Shown: positions 34,895 to 44,486, numbered from the stretch's first letter. The stretch is DNA of 64,000 nt from VGBV01 sp963780395 (GCA_963780395.1 CAWABY010000008.1:1-64000), one strand, 5' to 3'. Translations and numbers: made by a program. The notes: generated from the letters alone by a model not told the origin.

Positions 34895-34929
34895 CGACAT
34901 GCAAACGACTCTGAAAGCGGTGGTAGATA

Positions 34930-35829
34930 GTGTTGGACAAGGTGGCTGAGCGAGCGAAGAAGGCGGCCGGCGGGGCAGGGAAGGCGACCGCGCCGGGGAT
35001 CGACGTCTCCGGCGTGGCCGAGGCCAGCCGCCCCAGGTCGAGCAAGGCCGAGCAGGAGCAGATCTTCCAGCTCGAGGACCTGACGGTCTCCTACGCGGGC
35101 AAGCCCGCGGTCAAGGACGTGAGCATGGAGATCGCCAACAACGAGATCACGGCCTTGATCGGCCCGTCGGGCTGCGGCAAGAGCACCCTGATCCGCTGCC
35201 TCAACCGCATGAACGACCTGATCCCGACCGCCTCGGTCGACGGGAAGCTGCTCTACCACGGCCGGGATCTCTACGCCCCCGAGGTGGATCCGGTCGAGGT
35301 GCGCAAGCGCATCGGCATGGTCTTCCAGAAGCCGAACCCGTTCCCGAAGTCGATCAAGGACAACATCGCCTTCGGCCCCAAGGTGCTCGGCCTCGACAAC
35401 ATCGACGAGCGCGTCGAGGACGCGCTCAAGGGCGCCGCGCTCTGGGACGAGGTCAAGGACCGCCTCGACGAGAACGCCTACGGCATGTCCGGCGGCCAGC
35501 AGCAGCGGCTCTGCATCGCGCGCTGCATCGCGGTCGACCCCGACGTGATCCTGATGGACGAGCCCTGCTCGGCGCTGGACCCGATCTCCACCGGGAAGAT
35601 CGAGGACCTGATGCTGGAGCTGAAGGAGCAGTTCTCGATCGTGATCGTCACCCACAACATGCAGCAGGCGGCGCGCGTCTCGGATCGCACGGCCTTCCTG
35701 ATCGTGGAGCTGTCGGCCTCCGAGAAGGAGCGCTGGGGCCAGTTGGTCGAGTACGACGAGACCGACAAGATCTTCACCAACCCCGCCGATAAGCGAACCG
35801 AGGACTACGTCACCGGGAAGGTGGGCTGA
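34930..35829 (+). CDS. pstB: Phosphate ABC transporter ATP-binding protein PstB
   Basis: ATPase of 299 aa. Walker A GPSGCGKSTLIRCLNRMND, the PstB hallmark, near residue 78; signature MSGGQQQRLCIARC and Walker B ILMDEPCSALDP. The extra N-terminal 45 residues (Lys/Ala-rich) are unusual for PstB. GTG start 35 nt after pstA; the stop shares a base with the phoU ATG (TGATG). Confidence 0.96.
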   Translation: MLDKVAERAKKAAGGAGKATAPGIDVSGVAEASRPRSSKAEQEQIFQLEDLTVSYAGKPAVKDVSMEIANNEITALIGPSGCGKSTLIRCLNRMNDLIPTASVDGKLLYHGRDLYAPEVDPVEVRKRIGMVFQKPNPFPKSIKDNIAFGPKVLGLDNIDERVEDALKGAALWDEVKDRLDENAYGMSGGQQQRLCIARCIAVDPDVILMDEPCSALDPISTGKIEDLMLELKEQFSIVIVTHNMQQAARVSDRTAFLIVELSASEKERWGQLVEYDETDKIFTNPADKRTEDYVTGKVG

Positions 35830-36534
35830 TGCCCGACAAGACGCGGCTCCACTACCAGGAAGAGCTCGAGGCGCTGGAGAAGCGCACGCTGGAGGGGCTC
35901 GACATGGTGGTCTCGGCCGCTGGACCGGACGCTGGAGGCTGTGGAGCACCAGGACATCGAGCTGGCCGAGCTGGTCGTCTCCGACGACGACCGCCTCGAC
36001 GGGCGCTACCTCGAGGTGAACCAGGAGATCCTGACGCTGCTCGCCACCCAGGCGCCCGTCGCGACCGACCTGCGCCAGATCTCGGCGATGCTGCACGTGC
36101 TGCACAGCTTCGAGCGCATGGGCGACCAATGCGTGAACATCTGCAAGGTGATCCCGTTGACGGGGCACGACGCGCCGCAGCGGCCGGAGATGGTCGACCG
36201 GATCGTCCGCATGGGAAAGCAGGCCCGCTCGATGGTCTCTCAATCGAAGCGGGCTTTCGAGGCCCGCGACGTGGAGCTGGCGCGCGACCTGGTTCGCCAG
36301 GACGATGTCGTCGACGATCTCAACAAGGAGGTCTTCAGGCTCGCAGTCGAGGTCGGCGACGAGAAGGACGTGCGGGAGTGGGCGATGACGATGATGCTGG
36401 TCGCCCGCGCGCTGGAGCGGATCGGCGACAACGCAGTTGACATCGGCGAGCAGGTCGCCTTCGTCGTCACCGGCCTCTTCCGCGAGTTCGAGGATGCCTC
36501 GCACCCAGGCGAGGCCCCGGCGCCGGCTCCGTAG
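35829..36534 (+). CDS. phoU: Phosphate signalling protein PhoU, one frameshift
   Basis: Cytoplasmic regulator that links PstSCAB to the Pho two-component system. The ATG-proximal frame gives RLHYQEELEALEKRTLEGLD; the second, from about 35920, gives LEAVEHQDIELAELVVSDDD and both PhoU helical repeats (FERMGDQCVNICK and LERIGDNAVDIGEQV, metal-binding E/D-rich motifs). One extra C at TCGGCCGCTGG restores a continuous reading, so a sequence error is likely. Final gene of the operon. Confidence 0.88.
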
Positions 36535-37410
36535 CTAGGCGGCGATCCTGTCGGTGGCTTCGCCCAGCGCCTCCAGCGCGCCCTCGTGCAGGGCGGCCGC
36601 CGAGGGGCGGGGAGGGTGCACCTCCAGCATCAGCGGTGCGGCATGGCCGCGAAGGCGCGCCGCCAGCCGGTCCCACGGGACGGTGCCGCGGCCGGGCGGC
36701 AGGTGCAGGTCGAGCCTCAGGGGGTCGAGCTCCGGCGGCGTCTCGCCCCCGCGCCGTGCGCCCAGGTTGTCGTGCAGGTGGAAGAGCACGGTGTGGTTGA
36801 GCGCCGGTTCGATCAGCTCCATCGGATCGGTCCGGCGCAGGCCGGCGACCACGTTGGCGTGGCCGACGTCGAGGCAGATGCCGAGGGCGGGGGAGCCGAT
36901 CCGGTTCGCCATCGTGCGCAGCACGCTGGGCGTGAAGGAGAGGACGTCGGGACCGGGGAAGACCGGTGCGAGGTTCTCGATCGCGATCACGACGCCCAGG
37001 CGCTCGGCCACCTTGGCGGCGATCGCGAGCGAGCGAGTCTCGGCGAGCAGCTTGTCCTCGCTCGCGGGCCGGTCGAGAAAGTTGGCCGCGTGGTAGACGA
37101 CGTAGCCGGCACCGGCCTCGGCGGCGTAGGAGAGCAGGCCCTCCATCGCGCGGTCCCCCTCCGGGGTGCCCACCTGCAGCGATCCCGGTCCGTGCAGCAC
37201 TCGCTCCAGGCCGGTGGTACCGAGCGCAGCGCCGAGACCGCCGGCGTGCCGGGCCGAGGAGCGCGCGTCCACGAGCACCGACGGCGGGGGCGCGGGAACC
37301 TGAACCCAGCGGAAGCCGGCGGCCTCGATCTCCTTCAGCGAGGGGGCCGACGGCCACCATTCGTAGGGGACGCTGAGTCCGAGGCGGGGGTGGAGCGGCG
37401 ACTGCTCCAT
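36535..37410 (-). CDS. Sugar phosphate isomerase/epimerase family (TIM barrel) protein
   Basis: TIM-barrel protein of 291 aa of the xylose isomerase/AP-endonuclease-2 family. Metal ligands are visible as E in VIAIENLAPVF, D and H in GICLDVGHANVV, H in TVLFHLHDNLG and E in LMLEVHPP. It could be an isomerase, an epimerase or a phosphatase on a sugar; the substrate is unknown. It abuts phoU convergently and has a PHO-like repeat 30 nt upstream, suggesting phosphate control. Confidence 0.85.
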   Translation of the reverse strand: MEQSPLHPRLGLSVPYEWWPSAPSLKEIEAAGFRWVQVPAPPPSVLVDARSSARHAGGLGAALGTTGLERVLHGPGSLQVGTPEGDRAMEGLLSYAAEAGAGYVVYHAANFLDRPASEDKLLAETRSLAIAAKVAERLGVVIAIENLAPVFPGPDVLSFTPSVLRTMANRIGSPALGICLDVGHANVVAGLRRTDPMELIEPALNHTVLFHLHDNLGARRGGETPPELDPLRLDLHLPPGRGTVPWDRLAARLRGHAAPLMLEVHPPRPSAAALHEGALEALGEATDRIAA

Positions 37411-37439
37411 GGCCGCGAAGGTACGGGGGGCGCTGGGCG

Positions 37440-37461
37440 ATTCCGTGAAGAGCTTGTGAAA
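37440..37461 (-). promoter_or_regulatory. Putative PHO box (minus strand)
   Basis: On the minus strand TTTCAC (from 37461) and CTTCAC (from 37450) are 11 nt apart, 30 nt upstream of the TIM-barrel gene and 50 nt from the divergent ppx start. Consistent with Pho control of either gene; inferred from spacing and cluster context. Confidence 0.5.
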
Positions 37462-37511
37462 GGCCGGGCCCGAACCGCCGTATCCGCGACAACTGCGAAT
37501 ATCCGCATCTA

Positions 37512-38420
37512 GTGCTCTGCGCGGCGATCGACATCGGCTCGAACACGACGAGGCTGCTCGTCGCCGAGCCCCAGGAGGGACAGCTCCGCAAGGTGATGGA
37601 GCAGCGCGCCTACACCCGGATCGGCAAGGACGCGAACAAGAACGGGAAGATCACCGCCGAGAAGATCGCCGAGGTCGCGGAGGTCGCCGCCACCCAGGTG
37701 CGCCTGGCGGAGGAGATGGAGGCCGAGGTGATCAAGATCGTCGCCACGGCCGCGATCCGTGAGGCCAAGAACCGCGACAAGATCGTGAAGGCGATCGAGG
37801 AGGAGGCGGGCCTGTCGGTCGAGGTGCTGAGCGAGGAGGACGAGGGACGGCTCGCCTTCCTCGGCGCCACCAAGTCGCTTGGGCATCCCGTCGAGGGAAC
37901 CGTGGCCGTCGTTGACGTCGGCGGCGGCTCCTCGGAGGTGATCTTCGGCACGCTCGCCGAGGGGGTCGCAGAGGTGCGCTCCTGGAAGATCGGCTCCGGC
38001 TCGCTGGCGGAGGAGCACCTGACGAGGGATCCGCCCTCGGCGTCGGAGATCAGGTCGCTGCGCGACTCGATCTCGGACTTCTTCGAGGGTGAGGAGCTGG
38101 AGCATCCCAACCAGGCCGTGGCGGTGGGGGGGAGCGCGACCTCGTTGCGGACGCTGGTGGGGGCGGTGCTGGAGTACGAGACCCTGGAGCGCGCGGTGCG
38201 GGTCCTGTCCAGCGACGAGATCGCCGACGTCGCCAAGCGGTTCGAGCTCGATCCGCGGCGCGTAAAGCTGCTGCCGGCGGGCGTGCTGATCCTGGAGAAG
38301 CTGAGCGAGCTGCTGGGGCAGCCGCTGCAGATCGGCAAGGGGGGTCTGCGGGAGGGCGTCATCCTCGACCTGCTGAACGGAAGCGCCAACGGTTCCTCGT
38401 CGAAGGCCCTGGCCGCATAG
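37512..38420 (+). CDS. ppx: Exopolyphosphatase/guanosine pentaphosphatase (Ppx/GppA)
   Basis: Protein of 302 aa of the ASKHA ATPase-like fold. The first phosphate-binding loop is AAIDIGSNTTRLLVAEP and the second VAVVDVGGGSSEVIFG. It lacks the C-terminal extension, matching the short actinobacterial Ppx1/2 enzymes, which release phosphate from polyphosphate or pppGpp. GTG start. It heads a group with two CHAD proteins and lies opposite the TIM-barrel gene. Confidence 0.92.
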   Translation: MLCAAIDIGSNTTRLLVAEPQEGQLRKVMEQRAYTRIGKDANKNGKITAEKIAEVAEVAATQVRLAEEMEAEVIKIVATAAIREAKNRDKIVKAIEEEAGLSVEVLSEEDEGRLAFLGATKSLGHPVEGTVAVVDVGGGSSEVIFGTLAEGVAEVRSWKIGSGSLAEEHLTRDPPSASEIRSLRDSISDFFEGEELEHPNQAVAVGGSATSLRTLVGAVLEYETLERAVRVLSSDEIADVAKRFELDPRRVKLLPAGVLILEKLSELLGQPLQIGKGGLREGVILDLLNGSANGSSSKALAA

Positions 38421-38463
38421 CGGCGACCCCGAGGCTCCCTCGTCCGCAGGTACCCTTCGCGCC

Positions 38464-38982
38464 GTGGCCAAGGCGCAGCCCATCCCCGATCTCTCCGCAA
38501 GCGACAGCTACGGCGAGGCCGCCGCCAAGGTGATCTCGGTCCGGGCGGCCGAGCTGACCGAGCAGGCCCGGGGAGTTCTGGACACCGGCGACATCGAGAG
38601 GGTCCACGACATGCGCGTCGCCACGCGGCGGCTCCGTGCGGCGCTGGAGGTATTCGAGCCCTGCTTCCCCGGCAAGACCCACAGCCAGGTGCTGGGCGAG
38701 GTGAAGCGGCTGGCCGACGGACTGGGCGAGCGCCGGGACCGCGACGTGGCGATCGCCGCGCTGGTCGGCTTCAACGAGCAGATGCACGCGCCGGACCGCA
38801 AGGGGGTCGCTTCGCTGATCAACCGCCTTCGCGACGAGCAGGCGCAGGCCAACCTGGACCTGGCGCCGCTGGTGGAGCAGTCGAGCCTGACCGAGTTGAA
38901 CCGCAGCCTCGACGAGCTGGTCGCCGGCGCGAAGGGGCGGGAGCCCCCGGACGCGGCGGAGGCGGGGGAGGAGGGCTGGTGA
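38464..38982 (+). CDS. CHAD domain-containing protein (first of pair)
   Basis: Protein of 172 aa. HDMRVATRRLRAALEVFEPC is the CHAD signature, in which conserved His and Arg/Lys bind polyphosphate; a second helical segment (VKRLADGLGERRDRDVAIAAL) completes half of the usual CHAD fold. GTG start. Its stop overlaps the next gene (GTGA), which carries the other half, so the two may act as a complex on polyphosphate granules. Sits directly after ppx. Confidence 0.87.
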   Translation: MAKAQPIPDLSASDSYGEAAAKVISVRAAELTEQARGVLDTGDIERVHDMRVATRRLRAALEVFEPCFPGKTHSQVLGEVKRLADGLGERRDRDVAIAALVGFNEQMHAPDRKGVASLINRLRDEQAQANLDLAPLVEQSSLTELNRSLDELVAGAKGREPPDAAEAGEEGW

Positions 38983-39752
38983 AGGCCCGGCCCGTGAAGA
39001 AGCTCGATCCGGCGACGCCGCTGAGCGAGAACGCGGCGCGGATCGTCAAGGTGCGCCTGGACGAGATGCTCTCGTTTGCACCCAAGGCGCTCGAGCGCGA
39101 CCGGATCAAGGCGCAGCACGACATGCGGATCGCCGCCAAGCGTCTGCGCTACGTGCTGGAGGTGACCGATTTCTGCTTCGGGCGGCCCGCCGACACGGCC
39201 CGCCGCCGCGCGCGCGACCTCCAGGACATCCTCGGCGAGATGCACGACTGCGACGTGATGCTGCCGCGGGTGCGGGAGCACGCCGAGGAACTGCAGGCCC
39301 AGGACGCGGCGGCCGTGCGGGCGAAGGCGGGCAGCACCCCCGACCTGGACCCGAGGCTGGCGGCGCAGGCGCCTCACCGGACCGCCTACCGGGGCCTCGA
39401 CGTGCTCGCCGTCTATCTGCGCGCGCGGCGCGAGCTGCTGTTCGATCGCTTCGTCGCCTTCTGGGAGCGCCAGGAGGAGACCGGCACCTGGCTGCGGCTG
39501 GAGCGTGCGGTCGACGCCCACCTGAAGAGGGCCCAGGACGCGCGCAGGGCCGCAAAGCAGGCGGCCAAGGCGCAGGCCGCCGCCGAGGCGGCGGAGCGCG
39601 AGGCGGCCGAGGCCGCCCAGCGGGCCGCGCAGGCCGCGGCCGAAAAGGAGCGCGCGGCGGCAGAGCTGTCGCGACCGGCCGGTGGCTCGGGGCCTAAACC
39701 GGACGCCGAGCGGCAGCCGCAACCCGAGCCGCCAGCGGGCGCTCAGGACTGA
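38979..39752 (+). CDS. CHAD domain-containing protein (second of pair)
   Basis: Protein of 257 aa. HDMRIAAKRLRYVLEVTDFC and ARDLQDILGEMHDCDVML are CHAD motifs; residues 185-230 form an Ala/Glu/Arg-rich coiled-coil-like tail. GTG start overlapping the preceding CHAD gene. Expected to bind polyphosphate with its basic faces. The final 20 codons overlap the convergent glycosidase gene. Confidence 0.87.
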   Translation: MKARPVKKLDPATPLSENAARIVKVRLDEMLSFAPKALERDRIKAQHDMRIAAKRLRYVLEVTDFCFGRPADTARRRARDLQDILGEMHDCDVMLPRVREHAEELQAQDAAAVRAKAGSTPDLDPRLAAQAPHRTAYRGLDVLAVYLRARRELLFDRFVAFWERQEETGTWLRLERAVDAHLKRAQDARRAAKQAAKAQAAAEAAEREAAEAAQRAAQAAAEKERAAAELSRPAGGSGPKPDAERQPQPEPPAGAQD

Positions 39753-41883
39753 CCGACCACTCTCCGGCCCGCCAGCGGACGACCGCGCCGTCGGCGAGCC
39801 GCGCCGCGGCCCGGCCGAGGCGGGGCGTCCCCCACAGCGCCGCCTCGATCGGCCGCCGGGGGTCCTCCTCGCCCAAGCCCTCGCGGACGTCGCTCTCGGG
39901 GTAGGTGACGACGATCGAGCCCGAGCGCACCCAGATCGGGATCCGGCCCAGCGGCGCCTCGGCCTCGATCCAGCGGCCGCCATCCACCTCCTCGCCGGTC
40001 CACCAGCAGTGCCACTCGCCCCGCGGCAGATAGGCCCGGCGCGAGCGGGCGTCGTCGTCCAGCACCGGGGCGACCCACAGCGCCGGGCCCAGGAAGTAGG
40101 CGTCGGCGATCCCCCAACCCTCGGGGTCGGCGGGATCGACCAGGCAGAGCGGGCGCATGGCCGGCATGCCGCTGCGGGCTGCGGTGGCGGCGGCGGCGCG
40201 GATGTAGGGGACCAGGCGTTCGTGCAGCAGCACCGCCTCGCGGTAGAGGTCGAGCACTCCCTCGTCGTAGGTCCAGGCCTCCTGCTGGAAGCGACCGTGC
40301 GCCTGCATCAGCGGCGACAGCGCCCCGAGCTGGGCCCAGCGAACCAGCAATTCGGGCTCGCAGCGCTCGGCCAGGCGCTTGCCGAGGTAGCCGCCGACGT
40401 CGTGGGAGAGGTTGGAGAACCCCGTCGCCGCCGCGGTCAGCAGCGAGGCGAGCAGGGCCCGAAGCGACCAGAAGTCCGAGGCCTGGTCGCCGCCCCAGAG
40501 CATCCCCGTCGCCTGCTGGCCGCTCCAGCCCGAGCGGCCGAAGACGACTCCGCGGCCCGGGCCGTGGACCTCGTCGAGGGACTCCTGGGTGACCCGGCGG
40601 TAGAGCCCGCCGTAATCCCAGGCGGCCTCGGCGCCGCTGCGCCCGTCCGCGAAGCGGGTGTCGGGCGGGAAGTAGTAGCCCTCGCCGTCGTCGGCCTTGA
40701 CCCCCTCGACCCCGAGCTCGAACACGTGGCGCGCCTGCCGCACCCACCACTCACAAGCCTGGGGTGAGGTGAAGTCGACGACCGAGCCCGTCCCCATCCA
40801 CCAGCGGCCGACGTGGGCGTCGCCCTCTGCGTTGCGGACGAAGTGGCCCGGCCGCGGCGCCCTCGGCGTAGTTGGGGGCGGGCTCGCGGTGGAGCTTCTC
40901 CGAGGCGGGGTCCGGCGGGCACTGGCCGTCGGCGGACTCGAGGTTGACCCACGGCGTCACCCAGACGACGGTGCGCACCCCGTCCTCGCGCATCTCCTCG
41001 ATCATCCCCGGGGCGTTCGGGAACTGGTGAGGGTTGAAGCGCCAGGTGTTGTACTGCGTCTCCCAGGGGGAGTCGATCACGATCGCGTCCAGCGGCAGCC
41101 GGTTCTCGCGGTAGCCGCGCCAGTCGTCCTCGACGTCGTCCTGGTGCTCGTAGACGTCGCGGCTCTTCCAGTGCCCGTAGGCCCACTCGGGCATCAGCGC
41201 GGGCATGCCGGTCTGGCGCAACAGGGCGCGCAGGTTGGCGGCGGGGGTGGGGGCGACGAAGAGGTGGAGGCGGAACGGCCCCGCCGCGGTCCGGGCTGAG
41301 ATCGAAACCTCGTCGCCCGTGAGGTCAAACTCGGCGCCCGGGCCCGCGGTCTCGAGCCAGGCCCCCCAACCGGCTGAGGAGAGCAGCCACGGAACCGGGG
41401 CGTAGTCGCCCTGGGGGATGCCGCCGTTCTCCAGGAACTCCTCGGGGCAGTCGGGCCCCGTGTAGCGGCGGTCGGCGCCGAGGTGGACGCAGCGTCCGCG
41501 CTGGTCGAAGTCCAGGCCGTGGCGAGCGCCGAGGCCGGTCAGGCGCTCGCCGGGCTCAAGGTCCCAAGAAACACCCGCTCTGAAGGCCGTGTCAGCGGGC
41601 TCCGATTCGCCGCGTTCGCGGGGTCTTTGCGGCTTAGGGGGCGTATACGACCCCCTATCCAGCAAAGACCCGTCGATCTCGACCAGGAGCCGGTGCGGCC
41701 CCGGGCGCGACACCTTCAATGCCGCTTTTCCGAGCTCGACCGCGGCCTCGCGCTCCTCGTGCGGGATCACCCCTTCGGTCAGCGTGATCAGCTGGTCGCC
41801 GCGCCGCTGCCGGCGCACGCCCAGGCGCGCAGCCCGTCGAGGATGCGCTCGCCCGCGTCCGGCTTCCTTGCCTGTCCCGCCAT
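39694..41883 (-). CDS. Glycoside hydrolase family 31 (alpha-glucosidase type), two frameshifts
   Basis: Two large frames join near 40858: the first covers WDLEPGERLTGLGARHG, WAYGHWKSRDVYEHQDDVED and VIVWVTPW-like VVWVTPWVNLES; the second covers VEGVKADDGEGYYFPPD (nucleophile Asp), VVFGRSGWSGQQATGMLWGGDQ-like acid/base region and a C-terminal beta domain. A second shift near 41850 connects to an ATG at 41883. GH31 enzymes cleave alpha-glucosides or alpha-xylosides; no secretion signal, so cytoplasmic. Contains a large palindrome at 41621-41671. Confidence 0.8.
41621..41671. repeat. Nested 51-bp inverted repeat inside the GH31 gene
   Basis: Outer arms GGGTCTTTGC (41621-41630) and GCAAAGACCC (41662-41671) are perfect; inner arms TAGGGGG (41635-41641) and CCCCCTA (41651-41657) flank the self-complementary CGTATACG. 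The sequence is AT-richer than its surroundings. It codes for a loop in the N-terminal domain with repeated Pro and Arg. It looks like a palindromic element inserted in frame. Confidence 0.7.
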
Positions 41884-41915
41884 CACCGCCACGGGGCCAG
41901 TGTCCCAGCGTGCCC

Positions 41916-41959
41916 GTTCACGATCTTTTCACGTCCCGGTGACGAGCCGGTAACGGGAT
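41916..41959 (+). promoter_or_regulatory. Putative PHO box with four 11-nt repeats
   Basis: GTTCAC at 41916, TTTCAC at 41927, GGTGAC at 41938 and GGTAAC at 41949 recur with 11-nt spacing, ending 58 nt before the PHP-glycosyltransferase start. It is the longest such array in the window and matches the actinobacterial PHO box layout. Suggests the enzyme is made during phosphate starvation. Confidence 0.6.
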
Positions 41960-42017
41960 TTTCCCTGCAAGCGGGCATCTTCCACGCGACGAGAAATCCG
42001 AAGAGAAAGGGTCACCG

Positions 42018-44381
42018 ATGAACCCGCTCAGCGCCACCACCAGGGTGGACCTGCATTGTCACTCGACCGCATCTGAGGTCTCCAAGCTCGGCATCCAGCG
42101 CAGCCTCGGGCTGCCGGAGTGCGCGACGCCGCCGGAGGAGGTCTACGGGCTCGCCAAGCGGCGGGGTATGGACCTGGTCACGATCACCGACCACGACACC
42201 ATCGCCGGCTGCCTCGAGATCGACTACCGCCCTGATGCTTTCATCTCCGAGGAGCTGACCGTCTGGTTCAAGGGGGAGCCGCAGGCGGTCCACCTGCTCT
42301 GCCTCGGCATCACCCCGGACGACCACGAGTGGCTGCAGGCGCACAACCGCGACCTCGAGGCCTGCGCCTCCTATCTGCACGAGAGCGAGATCGCCTGCTC
42401 CCTCGCACATCCCTTCTACGCGGTCGAGGCCCCGCTCACGCCCGCGCACCGTCGCCGGTTGGCGCGGCTGTTCCCTGTCTGGGAGACGCGCAACGGGTCG
42501 CGCGCGCGGGAGCTGAACATGCCCGCCGCGATCTACATCGAGACGCACGGTGGAACCGGCACCGGCGGCTCGGACGATCATGCCGGCGTGGACATCGGGC
42601 GCACCTATACGGAGACGCCGCCCGCCGCCACGCCGGAAGAGTTTCTGCGCCACGTCCGCGAGGGCCGCGCCGAGGCCCACGGCGAGCAGGGAAGCGCCGC
42701 CAAGTGGGCGCATACGGCGATGGCCCTGGCGACCCGCGCTCTGCTGCTCAGGGACGCGGTGAGCAACGGCAACGGCACCGGCGAGGTGGCCCACGTGGAT
42801 CCAAGCACGCCCGGATGCGAAGCGGAGGACGTGCGCCCTGATGCCGCGCTGAAGATGGCCGAGCGGGTGATGAGCGAGGGCGGGGTCCGCCACGGCTCGG
42901 TCGCCGGCGACCTCGGACCCGAGGACGCCCGCGCGCTGCTGGCGGCGTTCACCGACTCGATCGGCCTCGAGCTGCGCGGCCGGGCGCTGATCGACCACAT
43001 GCAGTCCGAGGACTTCAGCCACGCCGAGCTCGAGCGCCGTGCGCGCCGTACCCACGAGCGCAAGCTCCAGGCGGCCGTCGAGAACGCGGTGGAGCGCTTC
43101 TCCGGCGATGACCCGGCCCAGAACTTGGGGGCCCTGGCCCTGGACACCGGCACCGAGCTGTTCGAGGCCGCGATCCCGGCGATCCCCTACGCGCCGGCGG
43201 CGGCCTTCCTCGGCAAGGAGAAGCAGAAGCTGACGCCCGGCGACGGGCCGAAGCGGGTGGCGCTGGTCGCGGACGCGATCGGCGGGGTCCACGGCGTCAC
43301 CCACACGATCGAGCGCATCCGCGAGCTCGGCGTCCCGGGGCACGAGGTCGAGGTCGTCGGCACCGACCGCAACGTCGACCGACGGTTGCCCGCGGCGGCC
43401 GAGGTCGAGATGCCCTTCTACGCCGGGCTCGAGATCGGCGTCCCCAGCCTGCCGGGCATGGTCGAGGTGCTGGCCGAGGGCCGCTTCGACCTGGTGCACG
43501 TGACCGCGCCCGGGCCCGCCGGGGTGATCGCCACCCTGATCGCCCGGATCATGGAGCTGCCGGTGCTGGGCAGCTGGCACACCGAGCTGGGCGCCTACGC
43601 CGGCCTGCGCTCCTCGTCCCGCGAGCTGGAGGTCGGGATGGACGCCGCCCTGTCGATCTTCTACCGCCAGTGCGCGAGGGTGCTGTCGCCGAGCCCGGCC
43701 AGCGACGACTCGCTCGCCCGCCTCGGCCTCGAGCGGGACCGCATCGGCCGCTGGGGCCGCGGGGTGGACACCTCGCGCTTCGATCCGGGCCTGCGCGACG
43801 CGGCCGCCTACCCCGGCGAGATCAAGGTCCTCTACGTCGGGCGCCAGACCAAGGAGAAGGGCGCGGAGCTGCTGGCCGACTCCTTCCTTCGCGCCCACGA
43901 GGCCGACCCCCGGTTGCACCTGCTGCTGGGCGGCGGCGGCCCCGAGGAGGGCTACCTGCGCGACCGGCTCGGCGACCGGGCCACCTTCCTCGGCTGGCTG
44001 GAGGGGGACGAGCTGCCTCGCGCCTACGCCAGCGCCGACATCTTCCTCTTCACCAGCCGCACCGACACCTTCGGCCAGGTCCTGGTCGAGGCCGGCGCCA
44101 GCGGGCTGCCCGTCGTCGCCGTCGCCGAGGGTGGCCCGGCCTCGATCGTCGTCGATGGCGAGACGGGCCGTCTCTGCGATCCGAACCCGGAGATGCTCGC
44201 GGCGGCGATCTGCCAGCTCGCCGATGCCCCGGCGTGGCGAGCGAAGCTGGGCGGACAGGGCCTGGCGGCGGCCAGGGCACGCACCTGGGAGGCCGCGATG
44301 GCCCAGCTCGCGGATGGCTATGCCGCGGTGCTGGAGCCGGAGTCCACGTCGGGTCGCAACGAGCTGGCCCAGGTCGCCTAG
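42018..44381 (+). CDS. PHP phosphoesterase-GT4 glycosyltransferase fusion
   Basis: Protein of 787 aa. Residues 1-270 form a PHP domain with metal ligands in VDLHCHSTASEV, TITDHDTIAG, SLAHPFYAVE and GSDDHAG. A helical linker of about 130 residues follows, then a GT4 (GT-B) glycosyltransferase from residue 410 (VALVADAIGGVHGVTH), with GRQTKEKGAELLADSF and the donor-site motif TDTFGQVLVEAGASGLPVVA. ATG start, AGAGAAAGG upstream. Related GT4 enzymes make glycolipids that replace phospholipids; a PHO-like array precedes this gene. Confidence 0.9.
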   Translation: MNPLSATTRVDLHCHSTASEVSKLGIQRSLGLPECATPPEEVYGLAKRRGMDLVTITDHDTIAGCLEIDYRPDAFISEELTVWFKGEPQAVHLLCLGITPDDHEWLQAHNRDLEACASYLHESEIACSLAHPFYAVEAPLTPAHRRRLARLFPVWETRNGSRARELNMPAAIYIETHGGTGTGGSDDHAGVDIGRTYTETPPAATPEEFLRHVREGRAEAHGEQGSAAKWAHTAMALATRALLLRDAVSNGNGTGEVAHVDPSTPGCEAEDVRPDAALKMAERVMSEGGVRHGSVAGDLGPEDARALLAAFTDSIGLELRGRALIDHMQSEDFSHAELERRARRTHERKLQAAVENAVERFSGDDPAQNLGALALDTGTELFEAAIPAIPYAPAAAFLGKEKQKLTPGDGPKRVALVADAIGGVHGVTHTIERIRELGVPGHEVEVVGTDRNVDRRLPAAAEVEMPFYAGLEIGVPSLPGMVEVLAEGRFDLVHVTAPGPAGVIATLIARIMELPVLGSWHTELGAYAGLRSSSRELEVGMDAALSIFYRQCARVLSPSPASDDSLARLGLERDRIGRWGRGVDTSRFDPGLRDAAAYPGEIKVLYVGRQTKEKGAELLADSFLRAHEADPRLHLLLGGGGPEEGYLRDRLGDRATFLGWLEGDELPRAYASADIFLFTSRTDTFGQVLVEAGASGLPVVAVAEGGPASIVVDGETGRLCDPNPEMLAAAICQLADAPAWRAKLGGQGLAAARARTWEAAMAQLADGYAAVLEPESTSGRNELAQVA

Positions 44382-44486
44382 CCAAGGGATCGCAAGGCCG
44401 CTGTCCATGGAGCGCCTGTTCACAGGCGCGACTGGTGATTGCGGCCGCCAGCGATCCCGCCTGACGAGGGCTAGCATCATCCGGGT

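Noticed and set aside
35900..35940. Programmed frameshift in phoU
   Set aside because: No slippery heptamer or downstream structure is evident, and similar breaks occur in many unrelated genes of the window; a base error is more likely.
38464..39752. The two CHAD genes as one gene split by a frameshift
   Set aside because: The GTGA overlap is a natural stop-start junction and each product begins with its own polar leader, so two separate genes fit better.
44382..44486. PHO box before ppk1
   Set aside because: Only one GTTCAC half-site (CTGTTCACAGG) is present with no second unit 11 nt away.
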